From Bacillota bacterium (GTDB lineage: Bacteria > Bacillota > Clostridia > DSM-8532), in contig JAEZJF010000009.1 of the NCBI GenBank assembly GCA_023415825.1, positions 1-64,000 on the forward strand: a DNA stretch of 64,000 nucleotides, written 5' to 3'. A program made the translations under genes and the position numbers. The notes beneath the pieces were generated by a model. The model was not told the DNA's origin. It was given only the letters and a program-made list of their open reading frames with translations, and did no database searches. This document shows, one piece after another, positions 32,934 to 42,577 of the stretch (positions are counted from its first letter, which is position 1; every line of letters starts with the position of its first letter).

Positions 32934-34571
32934 ATGCATAAAATTCTGATTGTTGATGATGAGCAAATCATCCGCCACGGTATCATCAGCTCAATTGATT
33001 GGGGTAATTACGGTTACGTCATCGCAGGTGAAGCTGAAAACGGCAAAGCTGGTTTAGAGAAGGCTATGGAAATCAAGCCTGACGTTATCCTTACCGATAT
33101 TTACATGCCCCTTATGGACGGTATTGATTTTTCACGGGAAATCAAAAAACACCTGCCTGAGGTTATCATTATTTTCTTAACAGGTTATAATGCATTCACC
33201 TATGCACAGCAGGCCATAGAAATTGGCGTCTTCCGATATATTACCAAACCCGTTCTTCATGAGGAGTTGATTCAAACCCTCCTGGAAGCCTCCGAGGCCC
33301 TTGAGCACAAGGAAATGGAAAAAGCTCATTTAGATAAGCTTAAAAGACTTCTAAAGGACAGCTTGCCCCTTTTCAAAGAGCGTTTTTTTCTTAATCTGGT
33401 CATGGGTGCTTTTACTGAGGATGAAATTAAAAACAAGCTGGATTATTTGGATCTCAGCTTAGTCTCCGACTATTATGCCTGTATCATCATCACTCTGGAC
33501 GATTTTACCGAACTGGCTCAAAAGAACAGCGAAGCCGATATGAATCTCCTCAAGTTCTGTATTCAGAAAATTTCCGAAGAGGTTCTGTCCGATCCAAACC
33601 ACATCATCTGCACCTTCGAGGAAAAACGTAACGAGATCGGTATTTTATGCGGCGTTCGAGATATCGGTCAAGACGATGCTTTACTGGATCTCCATCAACG
33701 CATCAAACAGTTTCAAAATTCAGCCCGTCAATATCTAAAAGCCACAGTTTCGGCAGGTATAGGCAGGTTTTACCCAAAGCTTATCGATATGGACAAGTCT
33801 TACAATGAGGCCAAGATGGCGCTGGAATACAGAATGCCCTTTGGTAAAAACAGTATTATTTTCATTGAAGACATGAACCAGTCCTCCGAAATCATTTTAT
33901 CCCATGGCATGATACAAAAAATAAACGATCTTATCCTTAACACCAAGGGTGGCAATAAGGAACAGGCACACGCCCTCCTTTGCGAGATTTTTAAGGGCCT
34001 TAAAGGGGCAGGTGCTCCCAAACGGGATTATGTTCATCTTTTAGGCATTGAAATTGTCAATCGTATTGTTCGCATCATTCTGGAGTTCGGTGCCAATTTA
34101 TCAGACGTATTAGGAAACAGCTTTTCACCCTTTCACATTATGAAAATTGATACGTTGGAAGATGTTCAAAAAGAGCTCGCCTTACTTATTGATCATTCAG
34201 TGAGCTTCATTAGGGGCAAGCATCATGTGGTCACTCGAAATTCAATTGAAAAGGCCAAGGAATACATACTGGAAAACTACAGCAACAGCGAAATAAACCT
34301 CACAACCATTGCAGAGAGCGTACATGTCAGTCCGGGGTACTTCAGCCAACTTTTTAAGCAGGTTACAGGGGAGACCTGTATAGAATATCTGACGAAAATA
34401 CGCATAGACTCTGCAAAAAAGCTGCTGAAGGAAACAGCCCTTAAAACCTATGAAATTGCTGACCAAATAGGGTTTAAGGATTCCCAGTATTTCAGCACCT
34501 GCTTTAAAAAGCTCATCGGTGTTTCGCCTACCGATTACAGAGACATTATCCAAAATGACTTTCTGGTATAG
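32934..34571 (+). CDS. YesN-type response regulator with AraC output
   Basis: The 545-residue protein has a receiver domain (ILIVDDEQIIRHG; phospho-acceptor Asp55 in LTDIYMP; Lys in YITKPV), a middle region of about 300 residues, and a C-terminal AraC double HTH (LTTIAESVHVSPGYFSQLFK, then YEIADQIGFKDSQYFSTCFK). Such regulators usually pair with YesM-type kinases and activate sugar ABC operons. The ABC-GH65 operon starts 156 bases downstream, and the YesM kinase is encoded at 40689-42560. Confidence 0.93.
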   Translation: MHKILIVDDEQIIRHGIISSIDWGNYGYVIAGEAENGKAGLEKAMEIKPDVILTDIYMPLMDGIDFSREIKKHLPEVIIIFLTGYNAFTYAQQAIEIGVFRYITKPVLHEELIQTLLEASEALEHKEMEKAHLDKLKRLLKDSLPLFKERFFLNLVMGAFTEDEIKNKLDYLDLSLVSDYYACIIITLDDFTELAQKNSEADMNLLKFCIQKISEEVLSDPNHIICTFEEKRNEIGILCGVRDIGQDDALLDLHQRIKQFQNSARQYLKATVSAGIGRFYPKLIDMDKSYNEAKMALEYRMPFGKNSIIFIEDMNQSSEIILSHGMIQKINDLILNTKGGNKEQAHALLCEIFKGLKGAGAPKRDYVHLLGIEIVNRIVRIILEFGANLSDVLGNSFSPFHIMKIDTLEDVQKELALLIDHSVSFIRGKHHVVTRNSIEKAKEYILENYSNSEINLTTIAESVHVSPGYFSQLFKQVTGETCIEYLTKIRIDSAKKLLKETALKTYEIADQIGFKDSQYFSTCFKKLIGVSPTDYRDIIQNDFLV

Positions 34572-34586
34572 GACGGATTATCATAT

Positions 34587-34659
34587 TTTGAAACACATGA
34601 AAATTTCAAACAAAATCGGCATATTCTTTATTTAGCTTTTTGGGTGTAACTCCTATAAT
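34587..34659 (+). promoter_or_regulatory. ABC-GH65 operon promoter with upstream dyad
   Basis: TTTAGC (34631-34636) and TATAAT (34654-34659) are 17 bases apart; the poor -35 box suits an activated promoter. Upstream, TTTGAAA-N10-TTTCAAA (34587-34610) is a perfect 7-bp dyad placed where an AraC-type activator would bind. Confidence 0.5.
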
Positions 34660-34727
34660 GATTTTGAGATGTAGGTATCTCCCCCCCGAGACTAGCCTAC
34701 ACAAATAATCTTAGGAGGAATATCCAG

Positions 34728-36077
34728 ATGAAGAGTTTGAAAAAAACCCTGGCCCTTGTGCTTGCCGTAGCCATGATTCTGGCTCTAGGCGCTTGTGGCA
34801 CCAAACCTGCAGCTCCTGTTGATTCAAAAACCCCCGAAGCAAGTCAATCAGCTACACCTGAAGCAAGCAGCGTCGCACCCACACCGGCTCCGGAAGCTGT
34901 TGAAATTGTCTATGCTAGAGGCGTGGACAATACACAGGCCAATGGCAAGATCGTTGAGGCCTTCAACAAGAAATACGAAGGCAAAATCAAGGTCAAGTTT
35001 GTCGAAATGCCCTCCGATACAGGAAAACAGCATGATCAGTATGTTACCTCCTTTGCTGCTGGCGGCAGCGAATACGATGTTGTAGACATCGACGTTATCT
35101 GGCCGGCAGAATTTGCCCAGGCAGACTATTCCTTACCTCTCGACAAGTATGTCGCCAGAGACGGTATTAATTTAAATGATTATATGGCAGGTCCTGTAGC
35201 CGCCGCTACTTTTAAGGGTAAGCTCTGGGCCATGCCCAAGTTCATTGACGCAGGTCTTCTTTTCTACAGAACAGATATCGCTTCAGCCCCTCCCGCAACC
35301 TGGGATGAGCTCATTAAGGCTGCCAAGGAAAATAAGGGCAAAGAGGGAACAAAGTTTGGCTACCTGATGCAAGCCAAGCAATATGAAGGCCTCGTCTGTA
35401 ACGCTATAGAGTTTATCGTTGCCTATGGCGGTGCAGTTGTTGACGGCGACGGCAATATAACCATTAACAGCCCTGAAACCATCAAAGGCTTGAAGAAAAT
35501 GGCTGAGATCGTTCAGTCCGATTTCGTTCCCAACAATATCGCTACCTTTACAGAACCAGAGTCCCATACAGCATTTATCGAAGGCCAAAGCGTATTCATC
35601 AGAAACTGGCCCTATCAGTGGAGTTTAGGTCAGGACGCTTCTCAATCCAAGATTGTGGGCAAATTGGCAATTGCACCGCTACCCAAGGGTGATGTCAGAT
35701 CTGCCGCTTGTCTGGGCGGCTGGATGACCATGATCAATAAGAATTCCAAGAACCCGGATGCTGCCTGGGAGCTCCTAAAGTTCATTGCAGGTCCTGAAGG
35801 CCAAAAGATCACCGCTGTAGACGGCGGCGGCGCTCCTACATACATTCCTCTTTATAGCGATCCCGATGTGGTCGCCAAGAATCCCCACTTCGGTGATACC
35901 GGCTTCGTTGAAGGTATGAAGGCTGCTATTCCAAGACCTGTATCTCCCATATATCCCAAGCTATCTGAAATCATGCAGATCGAAATCTCCAAGGCTCTTG
36001 CCGGACAGCAGTCTATTGAAGATGCTGTTAAAAACATGGACGAACAAATGAAGGCAGCAGTTGCAGACGCTAAATAG
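34728..36077 (+). CDS. ABC sugar-binding lipoprotein (family 1)
   Basis: The 449-residue extracellular solute-binding protein has a signal peptide with lipobox ILALGAC and an Ala/Pro/Ser linker, then a periplasmic-binding fold (EIVYARGVDNTQANGKIVEA, DVVDIDVIWPAEFA, GLLFYRTDI, FIEGQSVFIRNWPYQWS). It belongs with maltose/trehalose-type binding proteins and should deliver an oligosaccharide to the two permeases that follow. A paralogue at 42578 is linked to a kinase. A strong hairpin (36093-36131) separates it from the permease genes and probably raises its relative expression. No importer ATPase is encoded nearby; a shared MsmK-like ATPase is likely. Confidence 0.93.
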   Translation: MKSLKKTLALVLAVAMILALGACGTKPAAPVDSKTPEASQSATPEASSVAPTPAPEAVEIVYARGVDNTQANGKIVEAFNKKYEGKIKVKFVEMPSDTGKQHDQYVTSFAAGGSEYDVVDIDVIWPAEFAQADYSLPLDKYVARDGINLNDYMAGPVAAATFKGKLWAMPKFIDAGLLFYRTDIASAPPATWDELIKAAKENKGKEGTKFGYLMQAKQYEGLVCNAIEFIVAYGGAVVDGDGNITINSPETIKGLKKMAEIVQSDFVPNNIATFTEPESHTAFIEGQSVFIRNWPYQWSLGQDASQSKIVGKLAIAPLPKGDVRSAACLGGWMTMINKNSKNPDAAWELLKFIAGPEGQKITAVDGGGAPTYIPLYSDPDVVAKNPHFGDTGFVEGMKAAIPRPVSPIYPKLSEIMQIEISKALAGQQSIEDAVKNMDEQMKAAVADAK

Positions 36078-36092
36078 TTCTGGTATTTAATA

Positions 36093-36131
36093 GGCAAAAG
36101 CCATTAGGTGTTGTTCCTAATGGCTTTTGCC
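36093..36131 (+). other. Intercistronic stabilising hairpin
   Basis: GGCAAAAGCCATTAGG pairs with CCTAATGGCTTTTGCC (16 bp) without a T run. It lies between the binding-protein gene and the permease gene, a typical place for partial termination or 3' end protection. Confidence 0.75.
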
Positions 36132-36151
36132 TTGAATGTGAAGGGCAGGGG

Positions 36152-37510
36152 ATGATTATGAAAAGAGTAAAAATAAAGAATAAAGAGAAAACCAACGAGT
36201 CCTTAGTTGCTTACGCGATGGTTCTGCCGGCAGTCGTTATCATTCTTGCTGTGGCCCTATGGCCTGTCCTTAATTCCTTTTGGAACAGCCTGTTTGATTT
36301 ACGGCTCAATCACCCCACAAAGAATAAGGTTGTGCTCGATTACAAAATTGATCTGGAACGATTCGTCGACAACCAGTATTATATTAAAAATACCTTCAGG
36401 CAAATGAGAGCATCTGAAAAACTTAATGCCGACCCTCAGAAAATTGATACCATTGAGGCAAATCTAGAAGCATTGAAAAATGATCTGAGCAAAATGCCCG
36501 ATATATCTGATAAATACACCCAGGTCACAAAAATACTGGATGATATGAAGCCGGTGACCGACCCTGAAATACGCTATGCCGAAATTAGCAATGACTTTGC
36601 CAAGCGTTACTTTGAAGAAGTAGAAAAGGCCCGGCTTGCCCTTAAGGATTTAAGTCTTAAAAACGATGATGCCGCCAATCAGGCCGCTTCATTAATGGAG
36701 GAGCTCAGAACATCCATCCTGGAACCCAATTATATAGGACTTGACAATTACAAACACTTTGCCAAGCAATTAACCGTTAAGGACGGCAAGATAGGCCGAT
36801 TAGGCAAAACCCTTCTTAACACGGTTAATATAACCGTTACTTCTGTGTTCCTTGAGCTTGTTCTGGGGCTTATGATAGCGCTTGTCATCCATCGAACATT
36901 TAAGGGAAGAGGCTTGATACGGGCAGCCGTCCTGGTGCCATGGGCCATCCCCACAGTTGTGTCCGCCAGAATGTGGGCTTTTCTCTACGACGGGCAGACC
37001 GGAATCGTCGCCCATTGGCTGGCTGAGCTGGGTATTATTAAGGATTCGGGTGTTTTACTGACCACTCAGTTTGGGGCTTTTTGCTCCATCATTCTGGCAG
37101 ATGTATGGAAAACCACGCCCTACATGGCGCTTTTGCTTTTGGCAGGATTGCAGGGAATATCCGCAGACCTGTATGAGGCATCAAATATTGACGGTGCGGC
37201 TCGTTTCCAGCAATTCTTTAAAATAACGCTGCCCCTTTTAAAACCCACTATTGTTGTGGCTCTTCTTTTCAGAACGCTGGATGCCTTCAGAATTTTCGAC
37301 CTTATCTATGTGCTGACCGGAGGAGGTCCAGGAAACACCAGCGAATCCATTTCCATGTATGCCTATGTCACCATGTTTTCACAAATGGAGTTTGGAAAGG
37401 GTTCCACTTTGTCCATCATCGTATTCCTGTGTGTCTCATTGATCAGTATTGCCTACATCAAGCTGCTCGGTGCAGATGTCATGGGTAATCGTTTGGAAAG
37501 TAGGGGGTGA
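36152..37510 (+). CDS. ABC sugar permease, MalF type, with large extracytoplasmic insertion
   Basis: At 452 residues this is about 150 longer than usual Gram-positive MalF-like permeases. After TM1 (about 22-42) comes a charged, helical, coiled-coil-like insertion (about 60-195, rich in E, K, D and L, for example IDTIEANLEALKNDLSKM). TM helices and the EAA loop (EASNIDGAARFQQFFKITLP) then follow. It pairs with the MalG-type permease whose frame overlaps. ATG at 36152 and 36158 are both possible. Confidence 0.9.
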   Translation: MIMKRVKIKNKEKTNESLVAYAMVLPAVVIILAVALWPVLNSFWNSLFDLRLNHPTKNKVVLDYKIDLERFVDNQYYIKNTFRQMRASEKLNADPQKIDTIEANLEALKNDLSKMPDISDKYTQVTKILDDMKPVTDPEIRYAEISNDFAKRYFEEVEKARLALKDLSLKNDDAANQAASLMEELRTSILEPNYIGLDNYKHFAKQLTVKDGKIGRLGKTLLNTVNITVTSVFLELVLGLMIALVIHRTFKGRGLIRAAVLVPWAIPTVVSARMWAFLYDGQTGIVAHWLAELGIIKDSGVLLTTQFGAFCSIILADVWKTTPYMALLLLAGLQGISADLYEASNIDGAARFQQFFKITLPLLKPTIVVALLFRTLDAFRIFDLIYVLTGGGPGNTSESISMYAYVTMFSQMEFGKGSTLSIIVFLCVSLISIAYIKLLGADVMGNRLESRG

Positions 37511-37515
37511 ACAAA

Positions 37516-38337
37516 ATGAATAAGAAGGCAGGTTTTGGCTTTTACATATTCCTAGTGTTCTTTTTAATCTGTATTGTATTTCCTTTTTACTATATTTTAT
37601 TGACATCCATCAGAAAACCTGATGAAATCTATTCCACCTTTAACCTATATACACTTAAGCCTACCGTTCAGTCCTACATAAACGCTTTCACTATCCGCCC
37701 CTTTGCACGGTATTTATGGAACAGCGTCGTTGTCGCCTTTGGAACCACCTTTTTCTCCATTGTTATTGCCTCTTTTACCGCATACGCCGTAGCGCGGCTA
37801 CGATTTAAAGGGAAGTCCATTCTTCTGGGCGTTGTTCTGGCAGTCACCATGTTTCCCCAAATCGCCATTATTTCTCCCGTTTATATCTTCCTAAAGGACA
37901 TGGGACTCAGAAACACTCATTTAGGGCTCATTATTCCCTATATCACCTTCTCATTGCCCCTGGCTATCTGGTACCTGACCACCTTCTTCAAAGAAATTCC
38001 CTTTTCTCTTGAGGAAGCAGCAAAAATTGACGGTGCCGGTCCTTTTAAAACCTTTTATCTTGTCATTGCGCCGCTTGCCGCGCCAGGTGTTTTCACAACG
38101 GCAATCCTGGTCTTTATAGGAGCCTGGAATGAATACCTTTTTGCCCTGACCATGAACACTGACGACCATATGCGGACGGTAACGGTGGGCATCACCATGT
38201 TTAATGCTCAGTTTACCATCCCCTGGGGCGATATTTCGGCAGCAGCCGTTATTGTGACAGTGCCGCTTATTATTATGGTTCTCGTCTTCCAGAAGCGCAT
38301 TGTATCAGGATTGACATCAGGTGCGGTTAAAGGGTAA
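37516..38337 (+). CDS. ABC sugar permease, MalG type
   Basis: The 273-residue protein has six hydrophobic segments and the EAA motif EEAAKIDGAGPFKTFYLVIA. It forms the transmembrane channel with the MalF-type subunit. I prefer ATG 37516, which has AGGGGG 8 bases upstream; a GTG at 37507 overlaps the previous stop (GTGA). The GH65 gene follows 29 bases later. Confidence 0.92.
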   Translation: MNKKAGFGFYIFLVFFLICIVFPFYYILLTSIRKPDEIYSTFNLYTLKPTVQSYINAFTIRPFARYLWNSVVVAFGTTFFSIVIASFTAYAVARLRFKGKSILLGVVLAVTMFPQIAIISPVYIFLKDMGLRNTHLGLIIPYITFSLPLAIWYLTTFFKEIPFSLEEAAKIDGAGPFKTFYLVIAPLAAPGVFTTAILVFIGAWNEYLFALTMNTDDHMRTVTVGITMFNAQFTIPWGDISAAAVIVTVPLIIMVLVFQKRIVSGLTSGAVKG

Positions 38338-38366
38338 GCTTGCATTATTAAGGAGATCATGAGTAT

Positions 38367-40697
38367 ATGAACAAAGGAAGTATCATTTATCCCTACACTG
38401 AATGGTCCATTGAAGAAGATAATTTTATTCCCGAGAACAACCTGAGAAATGAAACACTGTTTTCACTGGCCAACGGGTACCTCGGCATGAGAGGGAACTT
38501 TGAAGAAGAGCTATCCGACTATCCAGCTTTAAGTGTTGAAGGAAATTATATCAATGGCTTTTACGAAAGCGAGCCCATCCGATATGGGGAAAGCGCCTAT
38601 GGCTTTGCAGAAAACAGTCAGACCATGCTTAATGTAGCCAACGGCAAAAAAATCAAGCTTCTTGTTGATGGAGAAGAGCTTCACTTTACAAAAGAGAGCG
38701 TTTCTCAATACTCGCGGGTACTTAACCTAAAGGAGGCTTGCCTGACCCGGCGGTTTATCTATGCCTCCCCAAAAGGTAAAACGGTAGAAATAGCCATTGA
38801 TCGCCTGGTTTCCTTAACCAATAAGCACATTGCCGCTATTCGTTATCAGGTAACACCCCTTGATTTTGACGGGAAAATTTGTTTGATTTCCTCAATCGAC
38901 GGGGATGTGACCAATATCACGGCGGGTGACGATCCTCGTGTGGGTTCGGGTCTTCATGGCAGGGTTTTGTCAGTGGAGGAGAAATCAACTGATACCGAAT
39001 GGATTGGCCTAAGACAAAAAACTAAAAATACAGGCTTTTCCGTGGCCTGTGCCGCAAGCCACAAAATCCAGGTACCCTGCGCTTATTCCATCACACCCAA
39101 GGAAACAGACCTGGAGGTCAGCATTGCCTTTGAGCTTGAGGCTTCCAGAGGGACAAGAATTGTTCTTGAAAAATTTATCGCTTACATAACCTCCAGAGAA
39201 TGTGATGCAGAAAAGCTTCTTTCATCAGCCGGAAAAATGGCCGTTGATACAGGATCAAAAGGCTATGAGCTTCTTTCCAAGGAACAGGCTGATTTTATGA
39301 CCGTCTTCTGGAGCCGGGCCGATGTGGAGATTGAAGGAAACAGAGCTCTCCAGCAGGGAATAAGGGTGAACCTCTTTCATCTCCTCCAATCGGTCGGCAG
39401 GGATGGTAAAACCAATATCGCAGCCAAGGGCTTGACCGGTGAAGGCTATGAGGGGCATTATTTCTGGGATACGGAAATCTACATCCTTCCTTTTTTCCTC
39501 TACAGCTTCCCAGAAATAAGCAGAAAGCTTTTGGAGTACCGCTACAGCATTTTGGATAGCGCCCGTATAAGAGCGCGGCAGATGGCTCATGTCAAGGGGG
39601 CCCTCTATCCCTGGCGAACCATCGGCGGAGAAGAATGCTCTGCCTATTTCCCAGCAGGAACAGCTCAATATCACATTAATGCCGATATTGCCTACGCTCT
39701 CCAAAAATACATGGAAGCTACAAATGACGAGGATTTCCTCGTCAAATATGGTGCGGAAATGCTATTTGAAACTGCACGTATATGGGCGGATCTGGGAGCC
39801 TTCATCGGGGAGAGGGGCAACCGTTTCTGCATTAATACCGTTACCGGACCCGATGAATATACAGCCATCGTTAACAATAACTGCTATACCAACATGATGG
39901 CAGCGGGCCATATGCACTATGCCTATAAGGTTTTTTGCCATCTTAAAGATAAGTATCCGGAAAGCATGCAAACCCTCGCCGAAAAAATAGGACTCCAAGA
40001 GTCGGAACCGGAGCTTTGGAAGCTTGCGGCCGACAATATCTATATTCCCTACCATGAAGGGAAAAGGCTCTATCTTCAGGACGACAGCTTTTTGAGCAAG
40101 ACACCCTGGGATTTTAAAAACACTCCCCCCGAAAAATATCCGCTTTTATTGAATTTTCATCCCCTGGTGATCTACAGGCACCAGGTCTGCAAGCAAGCCG
40201 ACCTGGTCCTGGCTCTTTTTTTGCTGGGTCAGAGGTTCACCCTGGATGAAAAACGCATTAATTATGATTTCTATGAAAAGATCACCACCCATGATTCCTC
40301 ACTGTCGCCCTGCATCTTCAGTGTGATGGCCAGCGAGGTGGGATATCCTCACAAGGCCTATCCCTACTTTATGAGTACTGCCAGAACCGACTTGGATGAT
40401 TTGCATGGCAACACCGCCAACGGCATTCACTCCGCCAATATGGCCGGGGCCTGGATGTGCATTATCAACGGATTTGCAGGTTTAAGGGCTTTTGACGGCG
40501 AGCTCTCACTTACGCCCTACCTGCCTGAGGATTGGCAGGGCTATCGCTTTAAGCTGACCTTTAAAGGAAGGCTCATCGACATAGCTGTGAGGAAGGACCT
40601 TACCTATTATGAGCTTTTGGAAGGAGAACCCATCACCCTTAGGCATAAAGGGGCTGAGCTTCGTCTTGAACCTGGATGCAGGGTAGGCTTAAGCTGA
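38367..40697 (+). CDS. Glycoside hydrolase family 65 disaccharide phosphorylase
   Basis: The 776-residue protein is a cytoplasmic inverting phosphorylase that splits an alpha-glucosyl disaccharide with phosphate to give beta-glucose 1-phosphate. Landmarks are ETLFSLANGYLGMRGNFEE (N-terminal sandwich), YEGHYFWDTEIYILPFFL, the catalytic acid Glu497 in VTGPDEYT, KQADLVLALFLLG, and NGIHSANMAGAW. The family includes maltose, trehalose, kojibiose and nigerose phosphorylases; the sequence alone does not decide which. No beta-phosphoglucomutase gene is adjacent. It is the last gene of the importer operon. Confidence 0.9.
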   Translation: MNKGSIIYPYTEWSIEEDNFIPENNLRNETLFSLANGYLGMRGNFEEELSDYPALSVEGNYINGFYESEPIRYGESAYGFAENSQTMLNVANGKKIKLLVDGEELHFTKESVSQYSRVLNLKEACLTRRFIYASPKGKTVEIAIDRLVSLTNKHIAAIRYQVTPLDFDGKICLISSIDGDVTNITAGDDPRVGSGLHGRVLSVEEKSTDTEWIGLRQKTKNTGFSVACAASHKIQVPCAYSITPKETDLEVSIAFELEASRGTRIVLEKFIAYITSRECDAEKLLSSAGKMAVDTGSKGYELLSKEQADFMTVFWSRADVEIEGNRALQQGIRVNLFHLLQSVGRDGKTNIAAKGLTGEGYEGHYFWDTEIYILPFFLYSFPEISRKLLEYRYSILDSARIRARQMAHVKGALYPWRTIGGEECSAYFPAGTAQYHINADIAYALQKYMEATNDEDFLVKYGAEMLFETARIWADLGAFIGERGNRFCINTVTGPDEYTAIVNNNCYTNMMAAGHMHYAYKVFCHLKDKYPESMQTLAEKIGLQESEPELWKLAADNIYIPYHEGKRLYLQDDSFLSKTPWDFKNTPPEKYPLLLNFHPLVIYRHQVCKQADLVLALFLLGQRFTLDEKRINYDFYEKITTHDSSLSPCIFSVMASEVGYPHKAYPYFMSTARTDLDDLHGNTANGIHSANMAGAWMCIINGFAGLRAFDGELSLTPYLPEDWQGYRFKLTFKGRLIDIAVRKDLTYYELLEGEPITLRHKGAELRLEPGCRVGLS

Positions 40698-42560
40698 CAG
40701 GGCGCACCTTTCTATGACAGGAATGGTGATGCTGACTTTGGTTCCCACACCGAATTTACTGTTGATGGCAACACCATACTTTATGCCGTAGGAGAGCTTG
40801 ATTCTTTGATTGACATTCCAGACGGCAAAGCCATGAGTTTTAGGATAGCATTCCCCTGCGGGCTCATCAATTTGCCTGCTCAGGCACTCAACCTTTGAAG
40901 GCTCCATTCCAATCCCGTTATCGGTGATTTCAAAAAGAATGGAGTCTTCTGTTTTTTTGATTAAAAGCTTGATGATACCGTCGCCGTCTTTTTTATTAAG
41001 GCCGTGAATAATGGCATTTTCGATAATGGGCTGAAGGATGAGCTTGGAGGTCATCATATTTTCTATATCCCGGTCCATATCGATGACATAATTCATTTTA
41101 TCGCCGGTGCGCATTTTTTGAATAAACAGGTACTGCCGTGCATGCTCAACTTCGTCGCCGATCTTGATTTCCTCACTTCCCCCGCTGAGACCGATTCTGA
41201 AAAAGGTTGAAAGTGAACTGATAAGCTCTGAGGCCTTTTTATCATCCTTGGAATAAATAAGCCATTTGATGGAATCCAGCGTATTATAGAGGAAATGCGG
41301 ATTGATCTGGGCTCTGAGCGTTTTGAGCTCGGATTTTCGGAGGGCCTTTTGCTCTTCCATGACTTTAGTAAGAAGCTCCTGAATGGTATCCAGCATAAAA
41401 TTAAATTCGGTGGATAACTGATTAACCTCCATACAGCCTTTGACATCCACCTTTCGGGAGAGATCACCCTTTCGGGTCTCCTGTATGGCATAAAGCATCT
41501 TGTCCAAAGGATCGGTAATACTGTTTAAGATAATGGTGCTTATAAGCGTTATGATAATAAATGCGGCCAGGGCAATGAGCACGACTGAAGCGACGGTATT
41601 ATAGAAGCTTTCTTCTATGGCGCTTACAGGCAGGGACAAAACAAGCCTCCAGCCATTAATGGCAAGGGGGGCATGATAGATGAACTGCTTGACCTGATTA
41701 CTTTTTGCTTCAAAAAAATTCTCATTGGCATTACTTTTGAATATCTTATCTATCTGCCCATTGTCCAGTTCAAGCTTGCTAAGAATTCTGGACCGATCCT
41801 GACTGGCCAAAATAGCGCCCTGCTTATCAATGATATAGAGCTTTCCTTCTTTCCCGAATTGAATGTTTTCAATGACCTGGGACAGATTCTCAAGGTTCAT
41901 GCTGATGGCAATCCATCCCACATCCCTTTGTCTTTTCTCATCAACGACATACCGGATGAGCATAAAATTATTGAGAAGCGGAATGTCCTGTTTATTATTG
42001 CTATTGAAAAGCGATTTGGAGGGCGAGTTGAGGAAATGATCGGTCCACATGGACTTGCCCTTGTTATGATAAGCCATCTGAAACCATTCACTCTGCAAAT
42101 GGCTCTTAATATTATAGGTCGAGAAATGAAGCTTTCGCACAATCAGGTAATTATCATCTGTAATAAGGAGAATATCATCGATGAGGTTTTTGACATAGGA
42201 TAGACCTTCCTGATGCAAATCAAAGCGATTGAAGTCATAGCAGCTATTGAGGTATCGGAGCACTTCCACATCGCTGTTTGTGGTTATGAGCTCATTACCG
42301 TAATTAAGAATTCGGGAATCATTGGCAATCATCTCAACGGTATTCTCCACAAGCTTCAGCCTTGAATTGATCTTATCCATGGTCTCCTGTAAAATCAAAA
42401 GACCATTGTTCTTAAAATTTTGCTTGGTCTGATTAAGGGTGTTGTAATAGGTAAAACCGGTCAACAGGCAAACCGTCACTAAAATGATCAGGCCTATGGT
42501 GATATTCATCTGTGTACTTAAAGGATAGGTTTTAAAACGGCTTATAGCGTTTTTCTTCAT
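40689..42560 (-). CDS. YesM-type sensor histidine kinase
   Basis: The 623-residue membrane kinase has TM1 (about 15-37), a large extracellular dCache-like domain, TM2 (about 290-315) and HAMP. The His_kinase domain has RAQINPHFLYNTLDSIKWL with the phosphorylated His, and the ATPase has PIIENAIIHGLNKKDGDG and DNGIGM. I prefer ATG 42560, with GAGG 6 bases upstream; a TTG at 42581 overlaps the stop of the binding-protein gene. Its likely partner is the YesN-type regulator at 32934. The 3' ends of this gene and the GH65 gene overlap. Confidence 0.92.
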   Translation of the reverse strand: MKKNAISRFKTYPLSTQMNITIGLIILVTVCLLTGFTYYNTLNQTKQNFKNNGLLILQETMDKINSRLKLVENTVEMIANDSRILNYGNELITTNSDVEVLRYLNSCYDFNRFDLHQEGLSYVKNLIDDILLITDDNYLIVRKLHFSTYNIKSHLQSEWFQMAYHNKGKSMWTDHFLNSPSKSLFNSNNKQDIPLLNNFMLIRYVVDEKRQRDVGWIAISMNLENLSQVIENIQFGKEGKLYIIDKQGAILASQDRSRILSKLELDNGQIDKIFKSNANENFFEAKSNQVKQFIYHAPLAINGWRLVLSLPVSAIEESFYNTVASVVLIALAAFIIITLISTIILNSITDPLDKMLYAIQETRKGDLSRKVDVKGCMEVNQLSTEFNFMLDTIQELLTKVMEEQKALRKSELKTLRAQINPHFLYNTLDSIKWLIYSKDDKKASELISSLSTFFRIGLSGGSEEIKIGDEVEHARQYLFIQKMRTGDKMNYVIDMDRDIENMMTSKLILQPIIENAIIHGLNKKDGDGIIKLLIKKTEDSILFEITDNGIGMEPSKVECLSRQIDEPAGECYPKTHGFAVWNVNQRIKLSYGIKYGVAINSKFGVGTKVSITIPVIERCALSA

Positions 42561-42577
42561 GTCGATCCTCTTGAATT

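Noticed and set aside
39255..39704. 149-codon minus-strand frame inside the GH65 gene
   Set aside because: Antisense to the catalytic domain coding sequence, which is well conserved.
41673..42203. 176-codon plus-strand frame inside the YesM kinase gene
   Set aside because: Shadow of the sensor domain coding region.
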